Source: Acanthaster planci | Lineage: Eukaryota > Echinodermata > Asteroidea > Valvatida > Acanthasteridae | DNA length: 64,000 nucleotides | Direction of reading: 5' to 3' | Assembly (NCBI RefSeq): GCF_001949145.1 | Contig: NW_019091383.1 | Location: forward strand, 830,261-894,260 | Shown: positions 11,501 to 22,278 of the stretch, piece by piece | Layout: each line of letters begins with the position of its first letter | How positions within the stretch are numbered: the stretch's first letter is position 1 | Notes under the pieces: generated by a model | The model's input: the letters and a program-made list of their open reading frames with translations, nothing else | Told to the model about the DNA's origin: nothing | Databases searched by the model: none | Made by a program: the position numbers and the translations under genes

Positions 11501-14500
11501 NNNNNNNNNNNNNNNNNNNNNNNNNNNNNNNNNNNNNNNNNNNNNNNNNNNNNNNNNNNNNNNNNNNNNNNNNNNNNNNNNNNNNNNNNNNNNNNNNNNN
11601 NNNNNNNNNNNNNNNNNNNNNNNNNNNNNNNNNNNNNNNNNNNNNNNNNNNNNNNNNNNNNNNNNNNNNNNNNNNNNNNNNNNNNNNNNNNNNNNNNNNN
11701 NNNNNNNNNNNNNNNNNNNNNNNNNNNNNNNNNNNNNNNNNNNNNNNNNNNNNNNNNNNNNNNNNNNNNNNNNNNNNNNNNNNNNNNNNNNNNNNNNNNN
11801 NNNNNNNNNNNNNNNNNNNNNNNNNNNNNNNNNNNNNNNNNNNNNNNNNNNNNNNNNNNNNNNNNNNNNNNNNNNNNNNNNNNNNNNNNNNNNNNNNNNN
11901 NNNNNNNNNNNNNNNNNNNNNNNNNNNNNNNNNNNNNNNNNNNNNNNNNNNNNNNTTATATTATTAATATTAAACAAATGTTCTAGACATAACAACAATG
12001 AAAAATCTCAGCAAAAAATGCTCTATGAGAATGAATAAAAAGCGGAAAATAGCCACCAAAATTATGCTACTGTGGAGTGAGTTTGTAACAATTATGTATG
12101 TATACATGTATATGGTATGTTGGCTCCATGGCTATTTCCAAGAATGGATTTGCAGCGGGGAGATGTTAATTAATTTGGATTTTTTGCCCGTGTATTATAA
12201 TGTAGTCTCAGTGTTTGCCCCAAAGGCTTGTGAAAATAAAGCACAAGTTTACTCGGGTGAGATTGAACCCACGACTTCCTGCTTACTAGTGCAGGTGTCT
12301 TAACCACTCAACCATGGAGCTAGCCGGTGTCGGCTGGCTGGATTGAGTCAGATGTAGCTACTGTGAATAACTATTCCAAGGATGGATTTGTCTCCAAGGC
12401 TGTGAGACTTTTGTTAACTTGAAGTCTGAATAACTCAAATTTTTTAGTCATTTCCTTGAATTGAAGTTGTTCTGTATTTTAAGAAAGTTGTTCATCAGTG
12501 TAAGTGACAGCCAACATACTTACAATTTGATAAAGAATAAATAATTTTAGGCATTATGAATTTCACCACTTTCTTCCAGAGATCGGTTTTGCTTGTTGTG
12601 TGCACAGTTCTTCACATTTTTGAAACATAAGACTAAAATCGAATAAGAGATGGATAACAACTAACAAAGCCAGATTCGTCAAAGTGTACCGCTCTCTGAG
12701 GGCGCATTATCTATAATCCTTTTATTTTATGGCCTGTCTTTGTGAGAGCAACAATCTTATCTAGTTCAAACCATTTGATTTACAAAAATAACTTATCTGC
12801 TCAATGAAAGCGATTTCAGTCACGTATAAAAACCACATACTTTGATAAATTTTCCTACTCACTCCTACACAATCTGGTCATATCGGCAATGTTTCCTCTC
12901 TCCCTCCCTGTCCCCACCCTACCTCCAGACTACTCGAAGAGAAGAAGGACCTGCAGGCATCCAAGGACAAACTCCTAGCCCGGCTCAACAAGCATAAGAT
13001 CTACCACCGATACCTGGAGAGAACGCTGGAGGCGGCGGAAGAGTTCCATGAGATTCGGGAGATCATCGCTCGCTACGAGACACTGGTGGCCACTCACACA
13101 GTAAGTATACCAGTCTGATTATTCCAATTAGGGCCAATTTTCCAGAGCTGCTGGGTAGTGAAATTTGCTTAGCACGGAAAATGTATGCTTAGCTGGAACA
13201 GATTACCAGCCAAAATAACATGCAAAGTGTAAAACTGGTTGTCCACTTTTTTACTAAGCAAAATTTGCTTAGCAATCTCTTCTACTTGGCAGCTACGTGT
13301 ATTTGGGTCTAGAATCTCGCACCCTGTCTATTTAAATAGCCTGTTTGCTTTCTAGCTTTCTGGGATAGTTGCATGTGAAGTGGCCCTCTACTGGTCAAAT
13401 ACGTAATTTTTACAATTAAAATTATGGCATTTCAGCAGGTAAAATTCATTTCGAAACTATACTTTAACCTTGAGCCGGAAGTCCTTCTTTTTGAAATGCA
13501 ACTCTGGGTAGATGAACTGTCTAAGATTTACCACCGCTCCCTTATTTCATCTGTTTGCAGCCCTTTCTTAATCAAAATCATACATTGATAGTATCTCCTC
13601 TGTGAATCGTCGTTTTGTCTAGGACCTGCTGGACAAGTCTCACAAGACACAGGATGCTGTAGAGAGGGAGAAGGCGGCGCTGGTCAAGTTCACCGAGGAG
13701 AAGAACAACGAGATCCTGCACTACAACAACAAGCTGGCCAAGCTACAGACCAGACTGGACAAAGCACAGAGTGAAGCCGTCAAATGGTGGGTTCAAATCC
13801 AGACTGAGAGACAATTCAGGCCAAGTCAGCATAGATCTGGGTCACACCTCATGGACCCTCGTTGGCTGAAATCCTTGCAATTAAACTTTGCCCATGCAGG
13901 GTATTTAGTGGCTAAGGCTTTCAATTTTGCCATTAGCACACAATGGTGAAAAGCCGTAGCCAGAGATGACAGAGCTCTGTTTTGATATGACTTAACATCA
14001 GAGATAGTAGAGGCTCATTCAGGAGGCAATATATTACAGCAGCGGGGCTATTTGTGAGTCCATCACAAGTCCCTGCAAGCTCATGCATGTCCAACACCAA
14101 TCAGTCACAAGTCATCAAGTCTTAAGCCAAATCCCAAACTATTCAAATGAACTAACTGCGACCAAAGCATTCCTTTGTCAGTGTCGTTCATCCTTGTGAC
14201 TTGTCTTTTGAAAGGACTTGTAGCCACACTTGTGAAAGAACTTGTAACAGAACCTCTGATGCCCTTGACAACTATAATCTGCTTGATTACTGCAAGCCCC
14301 CCCCCCGACTAATTCACCAAGCATCAGCTGACCTTTACCCTGCAATCAGTTGTTTGAATAGAGCTATATATGAAAACTAGAGATCTTACTCATGTATGAA
14401 GTGATGCCTGCTGGGCACGTGTATGTTTGTGCTATGGAAAGCGCGAAATTTTGTACGGTTTTTGTACATCTATTTGCTTATCTGCGTCTGTATTCTAAAA

Positions 14501-17500
14501 CGATACGTCAACATAGCTGATCACAGAAAAACTAACGCACAATCAGTAAATGGATGGGTCATTTTACTCTGCGGAAACAACGCAAACTCATGCGCATATG
14601 CACTGCAGATAATTTTGCCGTTGCATTTATAATTCCCTCTTCATTCTATCTGATTTTGAATGTCCTACAAGCACGCACCTAGATTCTAAATGTCTGCACC
14701 TAGGATGGCGTCAGATTTCCTGCGCATGGAGAATAAGAAGTTATCTCAAGTAATTGAATATAGCTCTATGCTTGTTTGCTAAAATGAAGAAATCTATTGG
14801 AGCTGGATTCAAACCTCCAATGACCGGATTCTGCACTCCGACCAGCTAAGGCCGTGTCCGAAACGGGCTTCCAGAGCTACGGCTAGGTCTATTGTCTACG
14901 CATCTCCACGTATTTCCAATGGAGCGAAGACCTAGACCTAGCTCTAGACGAGAGATTCGGGTGCAGCCTAAGCTTCCCTCAGCCCAATGCTTGAAAGGAA
15001 CTGAAGATCAAGCTTGAGCAAAAATCATTAAGACCCAAAGTTTGACGTCTGAGCAAAAGCTTATCATGGTTTGGATTGGTGTTGGAATCTCTCTTTGCAG
15101 GGAGTCACAGTGGACACACATCAAGAACACTGCAGCCAAGAAGACATTACTCCTTGGAAGAATAAAAATGTAAGTCACAGACCAATGCAGAGTAATTTCT
15201 TAATATTCTTAAATAAATCTGTCGGTGGCTAATTCACTCTCTATCCTTATTTTATATTGCCGCTTCTTTGATAACTTGCCCTATAAACAAATGAGCTGAT
15301 TGGATCTGTTTTTTGGACATGTTGGATAGAGTGAAAATTACTGCAAAAGGAGTAAGGATGGAAATCTACGTATTAATAATTACTTTCTTAATATTAATAA
15401 TTACTTTCATGAACGTTTCAAAGTTCAGCCAACCCTTCCCAAAAGCAGTCACCCCCTATTTCAATGTTTGCACATACATGTATAGTTCACCAACAGTGTG
15501 CATCATTGGCCGAATGTGTAAAAGTAATTTTTTCTGCTTCTCTCTGTTTGACGGTTTGTTGTTTAAATGACATGCGGAGATATATATGCATGTACATCGA
15601 TAGAGGAAGCCAGTAATTTCATACTTGAATGATAAATTAGAGTTGAGCAAGAAGCACTTTCACACAGAACTTCATAAGAGAAATCACCAAGGTCTTTCTC
15701 GGTTTTCTCAGTATCCTGTTCCTCCAAGCTTGGTAAATCTAAGCTGAAGATGAACATTTTTCTGTTTTATTTTCATGCCAGGGCGACACACAATTTGTTC
15801 CAACTTGTCAATAAGCATCTAAAACAACAGACAGTGGCTGAAGACACTGCTGACCAGCTGACAAGAGTAAGTTCAAATTAACTATTTAATTAGAAAAAGA
15901 TTTCAATCGAAATGATTAAAAAATCTTGTAAAATGCAAAAATTACTGCAAATACCTGTCCCACTGCAGTGAGCTGAAATTGGCAAGTTTTAAAAATCACC
16001 AGGTCTAACATTCCGATCTTCCCAGAATTTTACTCAATTTTGATAATTGCTTGAGGAAGATTCAGCTTGAATCGAAATATCATGCCTCACAGATGTTCAG
16101 ATTAAAATAAGTTTGAGTAAACATCCGGTTCTGGGAGGTTGTTGCAGCGGACAGAAAGCCTTTACAAATGTCTCCTCAATTTCCTTGCCTTTAAAGATTT
16201 CCCCAACTTCTTTGGCATTCACCGAAAACATTTCGATCCTGGTCCTCAGAAAACAGTTATTACCGTTCAACAAAACTTGGAACCAGTCATTTTCCTGTCC
16301 AAAATTGTGCTCGGTTCAAATGGAGGCTCACACGCTTAAGCTCTAGGCACCACTGAAACACAGCGCATAAAAATTAAGCCTTAACGTTGTGTTTGTTTTG
16401 TACAAAAGTCACAAACTAAACTGTCTCAGACTGCAGCATTCTTGCATTATGTTCGGTTGTACACTTGCTCTAAATAGAAACATTCCTCACAGTAGTGAAT
16501 CCATTACTTTAAAAGTAAAAAAGAGTTATTCCAACTTCTACGTAGTAAAACATTCTTTATGTTTGAAAGTAGACATAATACATCCTCCTCCCCCAATTTT
16601 ATTCGTGGAGGGAGGGTTTGCGGGTTGACAACCTTGAGCCAAAGGTCAAAATCTGAAAAGCCTTTGTAAATCTTAAGCAATAAACCTTCCTGCATGGCTG
16701 GACATTGAAATAAAGTGGATGTCACATAGTCAGTTTTTACCTTCAGAAATCTTCAGTCTCAGTATCTCCAGAGGCAGATGGCTGCCACGCTTCATTTGAA
16801 CTTGAAAGGATTTGTCTTCCTTTACTTTACGCTGGCTTTTAACAGTGATTGTCACCAAGGACATTGAATCTATAATGGGGGCTGTCACATGCCAGGGGGG
16901 GTAGGGCCGTGTAGCGGTCATTGATTGCAGACACCTCACAGTATGAAACAGGAAAAAGAGACTGGCGGGTTGAGAATTTCGACAGAGATGCTGTGATCCA
17001 CTGTGATGTACTAAAAGAGATGGACAGCTTGAAAAGGAAGATGGATGGCGGATTAAGGCACGAAACACTGTTCTTAAATCTCTCCAGAAAAGCCATATTA
17101 TCAACTGCTGGTGTCAAAGCACAGGGTTTTAGTTCTTTGTTGACTCTCAAAAGGATTAAATTGCCATTGCAGTTCTGTGGTTTATTTGATAACTCCATTT
17201 TTTTTCTAAGGGAAAGATTCTGCGTTTGTGGTCAATTTAAAGTTGAGCCGTCAAAAGAAAAGAATCGGCCAAATTGGCTTGGCTTGTCTCCAAGGCAAAC
17301 AAGTATAATTTCATTTAGGCAAGTAAAGGAGGTTGTCATTGATTAGTGAGCTGGATCAGTGTCAGGGAATTCTGCAGATAATCACATTAAATAATTTTCC
17401 TTTGATTACTTGGCATCTCACGCAGTGTTGGCTTGAACATGTGTGGAATTGCACCAAATATAAAAGGGCATCTTGAGCGAAGCACCCTGTCCGGTGTGAC

Positions 17501-18066
17501 AAGGAAAGAGATAACAGCAAGCATTTCAAGGCCATTGCAAGCACATTTGCACTGGGAGCCTATGCAGAGATGCCAAGTGTTTTTGTGTAAATTAAGGTGA
17601 AATTTGGTCACGTGTACTGCATTTCATTTACATCCGTCTCACATGCATTTGCCCTTATTAACGGATGACGCAGTGCCGTCTTTTGTTTTGCATGGATTCA
17701 GTTCTGTTCAGGAAAGTTGAAATTTGGATTCCACACTGTGGTAATTTTCGGTGTCACAACCCCCCCCCCCATAAGAGAAAGAAAAAGAAGAAAACAATCA
17801 CAACATTTGACAGAAGTAGGAATTTACATTAGATTTCTGCGAGCCTTCCAACAGAGCTGTCCAACCGTATGGAGGCAATCAACGTCGTTTGGTTCCCGTC
17901 CTTGTTATCTCCTACTGTGATCCTGGTTGGAAGCAATCTCCCACTCCTTTTGCTTTGGACTTGCTCGTTGCAGATTCAGATGTTTATCATGGATCTGACG
18001 CAAATCACCACGGAGATCAAGAGAGCCGAGGCAGTAGGGACATCAGCTGTGCCATCGTCCAGTTAG
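8536..18066 (+). CDS. CFAP73: CFAP73 (CCDC42B) axonemal coiled-coil protein, with an in-frame TAG in exon 3
   Basis: Exons: 8536-8591, 9807-9912, 10528-10632, 10876-10961, 12929-13100, 13623-13786, 15101-15169, 15782-15866, 17974-18066. They total 936 nt, or 311 codons plus TAG, against about 308 aa in human. All junctions keep phase; the exon-2 donor (gtcggt) is weak. Diagnostic stretches: MTVSLEEYFRTTFEDKLL, LLEKRREMSEVEQALGAQKE, KESLLKFDKFLK, IIARYETLVATH, TAAKKTLLLGRIKMATHNLF, IQMFIMDLTQI. The protein is almost wholly charged coiled coil. Known role: with CFAP100 it forms the MIA complex, which regulates inner dynein arms in motile cilia. Codon 64 is TAG (10555-10557) where human has Lys; the following 247 codons stay open and conserved. 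It is either a nonsense allele, a sequencing error or a recent pseudogene; intact downstream splice sites argue against old decay. A piece of exon 4 is repeated at 10982-11028, at the edge of a gap. Confidence 0.93.
9195..9274. repeat. 20-bp tandem repeat, four copies
   Basis: Four consecutive 20-bp units (consensus gcagtgggctttatcaaatc) start at 9195, 9215, 9235 and 9255, differing by a few substitutions. It lies in CFAP73 intron 1. Confidence 0.85.
10982..11028 (+). pseudogene. Partial repeat copy of the CFAP73 exon-4 3' end
   Basis: The 47 bp before the assembly gap resemble the end of exon 4 (about 10917-10960): gatgaaagagagctaaa, then agacccaaagaaagggaaat, against gatgagagagagctaaa and agagccaaagagagggaaat. 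The copy carries a small insertion and substitutions that destroy the frame. It stops at the Ns, so its donor is not visible. It is either a decayed tandem exon duplication or a poorly merged haplotype. Confidence 0.6.
11029..11955. other. Assembly gap (927 N)
   Basis: Unknown bases inside CFAP73 intron 4. Exon 4 (ends AG) and exon 5 (starts A) join in phase across it, giving ...REILRLLEEKK, so no coding exon need be hidden here. Extra copies of the duplicated exon 4 could be. Confidence 0.98.
12133..12394 (-). repeat. tRNA-derived SINE-like element with terminal direct repeats, copy 1
   Basis: On the minus strand a tRNA-like head carries an A-box region (ggttgagtggttaagac) and a B-box region (gtgggttcaatctcac). 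A body then ends in aatccaaattaattaac and catctccccgctgcaaatcc. The element is bounded by direct repeats of about 22 bp, ctatttccaagaatggattt (from 12133) and ctattccaaggatggatttg (from 12371). Copy 2 at 21063-21366 has the same order of parts throughout. Confidence 0.75.
14780..14849 (-). repeat. tRNA-derived SINE fragment in CFAP73 intron 6
   Basis: On the minus strand, ttagctggtcggagtgcaga looks like a tRNA D-arm/A-box. It is followed by ggaggtttgaatccagctcc, which contains a good B-box (ggtttgaatcc). The 5' side is interrupted at 14849 by the Harbinger-type MITE at 14850-14968. Confidence 0.6.
14850..14968. mobile_element. PIF/Harbinger-type MITE
   Basis: The left end GGCCGTGTCCGAA matches the inverted right end GGCTGCACCCGAA. 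Both ends are flanked by TAA (14847-14849 and 14969-14971), a 3-bp TWA target duplication typical of PIF/Harbinger. Inner arms (gagctacggctaggtct and agacctagacctagctc) also pair. At 119 bp it has no coding capacity. Confidence 0.65.
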
Positions 18067-21062
18067 ACGTCAGACGTCGCGTAACATTTCTTCTTGATTT
18101 TATGGAAATTCCCACTGGCTTTAACCAAAGTGTCTGTTGACACGAGACACCTCATGTCTGGCCTTCAGTTTTCTTTTCATTATTTACACTAAGACATTGT
18201 AGGCCTACTTAGTCTTTTGTTAGAATGTTCGAATGAGTTACCTGCCAAAGACAGATGTTCAATTTTAATTTTCCACATACATCTCCCGGGTAATTCAAGT
18301 CTACTGAATACTCGATCTAAAGTTCAAAGTTAAATCTCGTGAACCACTGGTGAAAGAGTGTTGGTATACATGTATCTTTGTCTTAGAAATTGGACTTCAT
18401 GCTTTAACTGTATGTCGCAGCAGCGAACTATTTTACCTTCCAGGTTAGGGGAAAACCCGCTTTTTGAATGAAAACAAATCTGTTCAAGTACCCGGAATAT
18501 AAATCAGAGAGCTGAGATCCTTATCCTGTAGGTATCTTTCCGAATCTAAAGAAGTGAACACATCAGAAATAAAGCAAACTGTAGACCTTCTGATCCTTGT
18601 GAACAACTTCCAGATACATCTCTTCAGCATTCCTGCCTTTGTTTCTTGTGTTCTTAAACCTGTGCGTGCCGAAAGGTTTGAGAAATTAAGCCCCTCAATT
18701 CAGTTCATGTCTTGTAAGTGCAGATGGTAACCGGATTGAGTTTTCATCGACTTCTTTTGAAGGCTTGTTTGCATCTTGAGAGGATTTCAGAAGGATAATA
18801 CACTGTATCGACTTTTTGTCAGTCTCAAAAATTGCCTTCAGAAATTAGAAAACCCAAGAACTTTCTTAAAGTTGAATTTTCTTTACAAGCCCCTCTCGCA
18901 GATTGATCAACTTAACAATATCCCACAGCACATTTGAATTAGGGCACACGAATATGAATTGGCATTATTTTACCAATTAAAGTGTGTAATCACATTACAG
19001 AGTGCTTGTCGATGTCCTTGCAAGCAAGTCAGTGCTCGTAATAGGCTTAGTTTTAATTGAAAATGAATAATATAGAAATTAATTTTGTCAAATGCCTGGG
19101 GCTACTTTCTGAATGAGAACAAGAATGAGTTTATGTAATTGGATTTTGTGACTTTGTTTGGATCACTAATGAAATGTTTCCAGAGTTTTTGAACTTAGAA
19201 CGCAGTAATGACGGTTTACATTTTTCGTACGTCCCCAAATTGCTCACAGTCACCTGAGATAATTGTCTGCTCTGCCCTGCTTGTGTTTCTAGCTCTTTCA
19301 AGGCCTACCTCTCATCAGTTCTCCTAAAGTGCCTGGCAAAACTAATATTTTCGCTTCTCTCCAATTAATCCATATGCACTGTCGGACCTTCATCGAGAGC
19401 CCTCCTGTCGTTTCGCCTCCCCCCGTCTGTTTTGTTCACAAACATCGGTTGATCCCGTGGGGGTGGTTAGCGCCGAGACTTTCAATATCGTCTCGGGCAT
19501 TAGATGGGATTGTTTCGGCGAGAATCCCTCGAGCTTTCTCGGCAGATTCTTGGAATTGGAAGGAGGCAGTGAGGCATTCGAAAAAGGGGAACTTAAACGC
19601 TGTTGGCGAAATGGAGTCTGCAGTATAATTTGATACATATTACATATTAAATTTACAAGGTCCATCTTGCGAATGGAAGGAAGGCATTGGAATCGCAAAT
19701 GTCTGCCTAATATGACTTCACAGCATCCCAGTCTGTATCAGTCATGGACATTGGTGGTCTACTTGAATAGGATTTTGATGAACAAGTATTGTATTTCGGT
19801 AAATACATGTACATTTGTATATAAATGTTGTATAATAAAACACCATACACGATCAGTCAAGTGGTACTGTTTACTTGTGTGTTTCTCGTGGCGTCAGATT
19901 TTTGTCCAAATACTCATCGGAAAGTAGCCTTATCATAAAAGGAAATGGTGTTAACTGATCAAAAACGACCTTCTGAAACTTAAAAAGAGGCCTGGGAGGG
20001 GCATTATTGATGGGGTGGGTGGGTGTAACAACGGTGAATACGGAGGACGATGCAATCAGGCCAAATTCGCGCACGACGGATTTATGCAATTGTTGGGAAG
20101 CATTGGCGGCGCGCTGTGTCACTCGAAGTTTAGTGTAGCAGCAAACGAAAGAACACGAGGATCAATTTTGATCAATGGTTTGTGGTGGGGGGGGGTTCCC
20201 CATGTATTCTCACCCAGTCTCTCACTCCACAGGGGACGAAGAAACCCAGTCCGATTCCTGTGCACAGACGGTTTCCGTGGCTTCGTCACGAGATGCATTT
20301 TGCCAATTCCCTCGTGATTATTACGGACGATGGTGTCTGAAACTTGCGCTGGATTGAATTCTTATCCCACGAGCGATTCCTTACAAAGCTTTGCGGCATC
20401 TCGTTTGACGTGACTTGTCGGGAGTTCGCTGAGATGGTCTCTCACCAAGTAATCCGGAAATGTGCGCAGGCGGCCCGATGAGAATTGTCTGGCGTCACGC
20501 ACCTTGCGTCAATGTGAAGATGTTTGTGGCGCAGAGTACCTTAGCATCCGCCTGTGTCACCTTGTTACCGTCTGTCACCTGTATGGTATCACACGGCCGT
20601 GGACATTGCTCTCCCCATCACACGGGGTTTGTCATAAGATGTCACCATATAGCCATAACACCTGCCCATAACACCTGCTTTGTCACCCTGTTGTCACGTT
20701 CTGTCTAGAGGGGTTCTACAAGATGCTGCTATTTGCAACTTTTACTCTGTTTTGTTGTTTAATAATTCTCCCTCGAGTCAAGAAGTATGGTGTTTCTGCA
20801 CCCAATCCGACTACCCACCGCTACTTGTAAGTGGGGCTTGCACACCAAATACGCCATGCTATAAGCAGGTTGGTATCATAGGATTGTCGCATGCTATGTT
20901 CGGCACACGGGCCGATGATCCCACAATGAAGGGCATAGGTGTTCCCCACTCAACAACATTAACAGTTTCTTAAAGTTTGTTAGGACCAACAGCAAATCAA
21001 GTCGCTGCATGAGGAAAATACGCCTACTGTACTCGTAGCTTTTTCAACAAGAACATTGACTA
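18067..21062. other. Gene-free region downstream of CFAP73
   Basis: I found no exon with recognisable protein. A possible CFAP73 poly(A) signal AATAAA is at 18568-18573, about 500 bp after the stop. Around 20560-20700 the word GTCAC/GTGAC is unusually frequent, with a doubled cataacacctgc at about 20653-20680. This could be regulatory or simple-repeat drift. Confidence 0.4.
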
Positions 21063-21366
21063 TCCAAAATTAATTTCATCTCCCCGGCACAAATCCATCT
21101 TTGAAATAGTTGTTCGCGGTACCAGCCGCTACATCTCATTCGAACCAGCCAAGCGATATATACCGGCAAGCTAGGCAGTCGAGTGGTTAAGACGTCTGCA
21201 CTAGTAAGTAGGATAGGAGGTAGTGGGTCCCAGTCCCACCCGAGTACGCTTGTGGTTTTTCACAAGCCCTCGGGGGCATACAGTGTTAAAAATACACGTC
21301 GGACAGGGCAAAAAATCCAAAATTTATTAATTTCATCTCCCCGGCGCAAATCCATCTTTGAAATAA
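21063..21366 (+). repeat. tRNA-derived SINE-like element with terminal direct repeats, copy 2
   Basis: A tRNA-like head (gtcgagtggttaagacgtct, then B-box-like gtgggtcccagtcccacc) is followed by the body cacaagccctcgggggcata and aaaaaatccaaaa. It is bounded by two nearly identical direct repeats: atttcatctccccggcacaa plus atccatctttgaaatag on the left (to 21109), and the same stretch with cggcgcaa on the right (to 21366). Copy 1 lies at 12133-12394 on the other strand. Confidence 0.75.
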
Positions 21367-22072
21367 TAACATTGACGATAAAACAAAACTTTTATGTTAC
21401 ATTACAATATCTTATCAATTTTGTTTGTTTGATCTGTTTTAGAGTCTGACTAGAATGTTTGTAATTTTTGTTTTTTTCTCAAACTTCGTGTTGTTTTTGA
21501 AATATGGAAACACAATTTGGTTGGACACGGTAACTGTAAGACATGGCAACCAGCTGTCAGAGTTTGAAAACTAACACTGACAATTTCGAAAATATGCTCT
21601 CGAAGCAAACTTGTAGGATCGTTAGCAGGTACTCGTTTGGAGGCAGGTCGCGGGATGCGATCCGTGCACGCTTTTTGAAGGACCCCTAACATTAGACGAG
21701 ATCTCACCTTGCTCGTGTGTCAGAAGTTAGTGTATTTCTCGTGAATAGGACATGTTTTGTCAAGCGGAACATAATTTTGGATCTTTTTAATTCAATGTTT
21801 TGTGCATCAGCGGCTTTTCCCCTCTCGAAGTGTTTTACGAAGGTTGTAACGATGCTTAAGAGAAATCGCGTTATATCTAAATGTCAAGAAGGGATTCTAC
21901 ACGGGGTTTAACTGTGGGGGGTATTTACGTTTGTCGTCTGTCTTTTCAAGTTGGGGATCGTCACATCGGGCGATCGCCAGGAAGGCAAAAAAATGAAAAA
22001 GGTGCACGGCTCTCCTCTTTGTCAGCATCCATATTTAAGGCCCTTGCTTTGGTGCTTTGCCCTGCCTTACTC

Positions 22073-22270
22073 CAGTGGCGTAGCTAGGATTTTACTAATG
22101 GGGGAACAAGGGGGCACCTGCATCTTGGGGAGGCACCAACTTTNNNNNNNNNNNNNNNNNNNNNNNNNNNNNNNNNNNNNNNNNNNNNNNNNNNNNNNNN
22201 NNNNNNNNNNNNATATGACTGTTGGGGAGCACCTGGGGGCACAGGAAATTTGTGGTGGGTTACGCCTCTG
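22073..22270. mobile_element. hAT-like non-autonomous element, interrupted by a gap
   Basis: The ends are CAGTGGCG (22073) and CGCCTCTG (22270), imperfect inverted repeats. They are flanked by an exact 8-bp duplication ccttactc (22065-22072 and 22271-22278), the target-site length of hAT transposons. The interior is G-rich and contains 69 N (22144-22212). Ends of the same type (cagtggcgtaactac) occur at 57482 and, reversed, at 33752-33765. Confidence 0.7.
22144..22212. other. Assembly gap (69 N)
   Basis: Unknown bases inside the hAT-like element at 22073-22270. Confidence 0.98.
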
Positions 22271-22278
22271 CCTTACTC

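Noticed and set aside
10994..11998. 334-codon frame across the N gap
   Set aside because: Made almost entirely of unknown bases.
16921..17346. 141-codon frame in CFAP73 intron 8
   Set aside because: No family resemblance, overlaps equally long minus-strand frames, no splice context.
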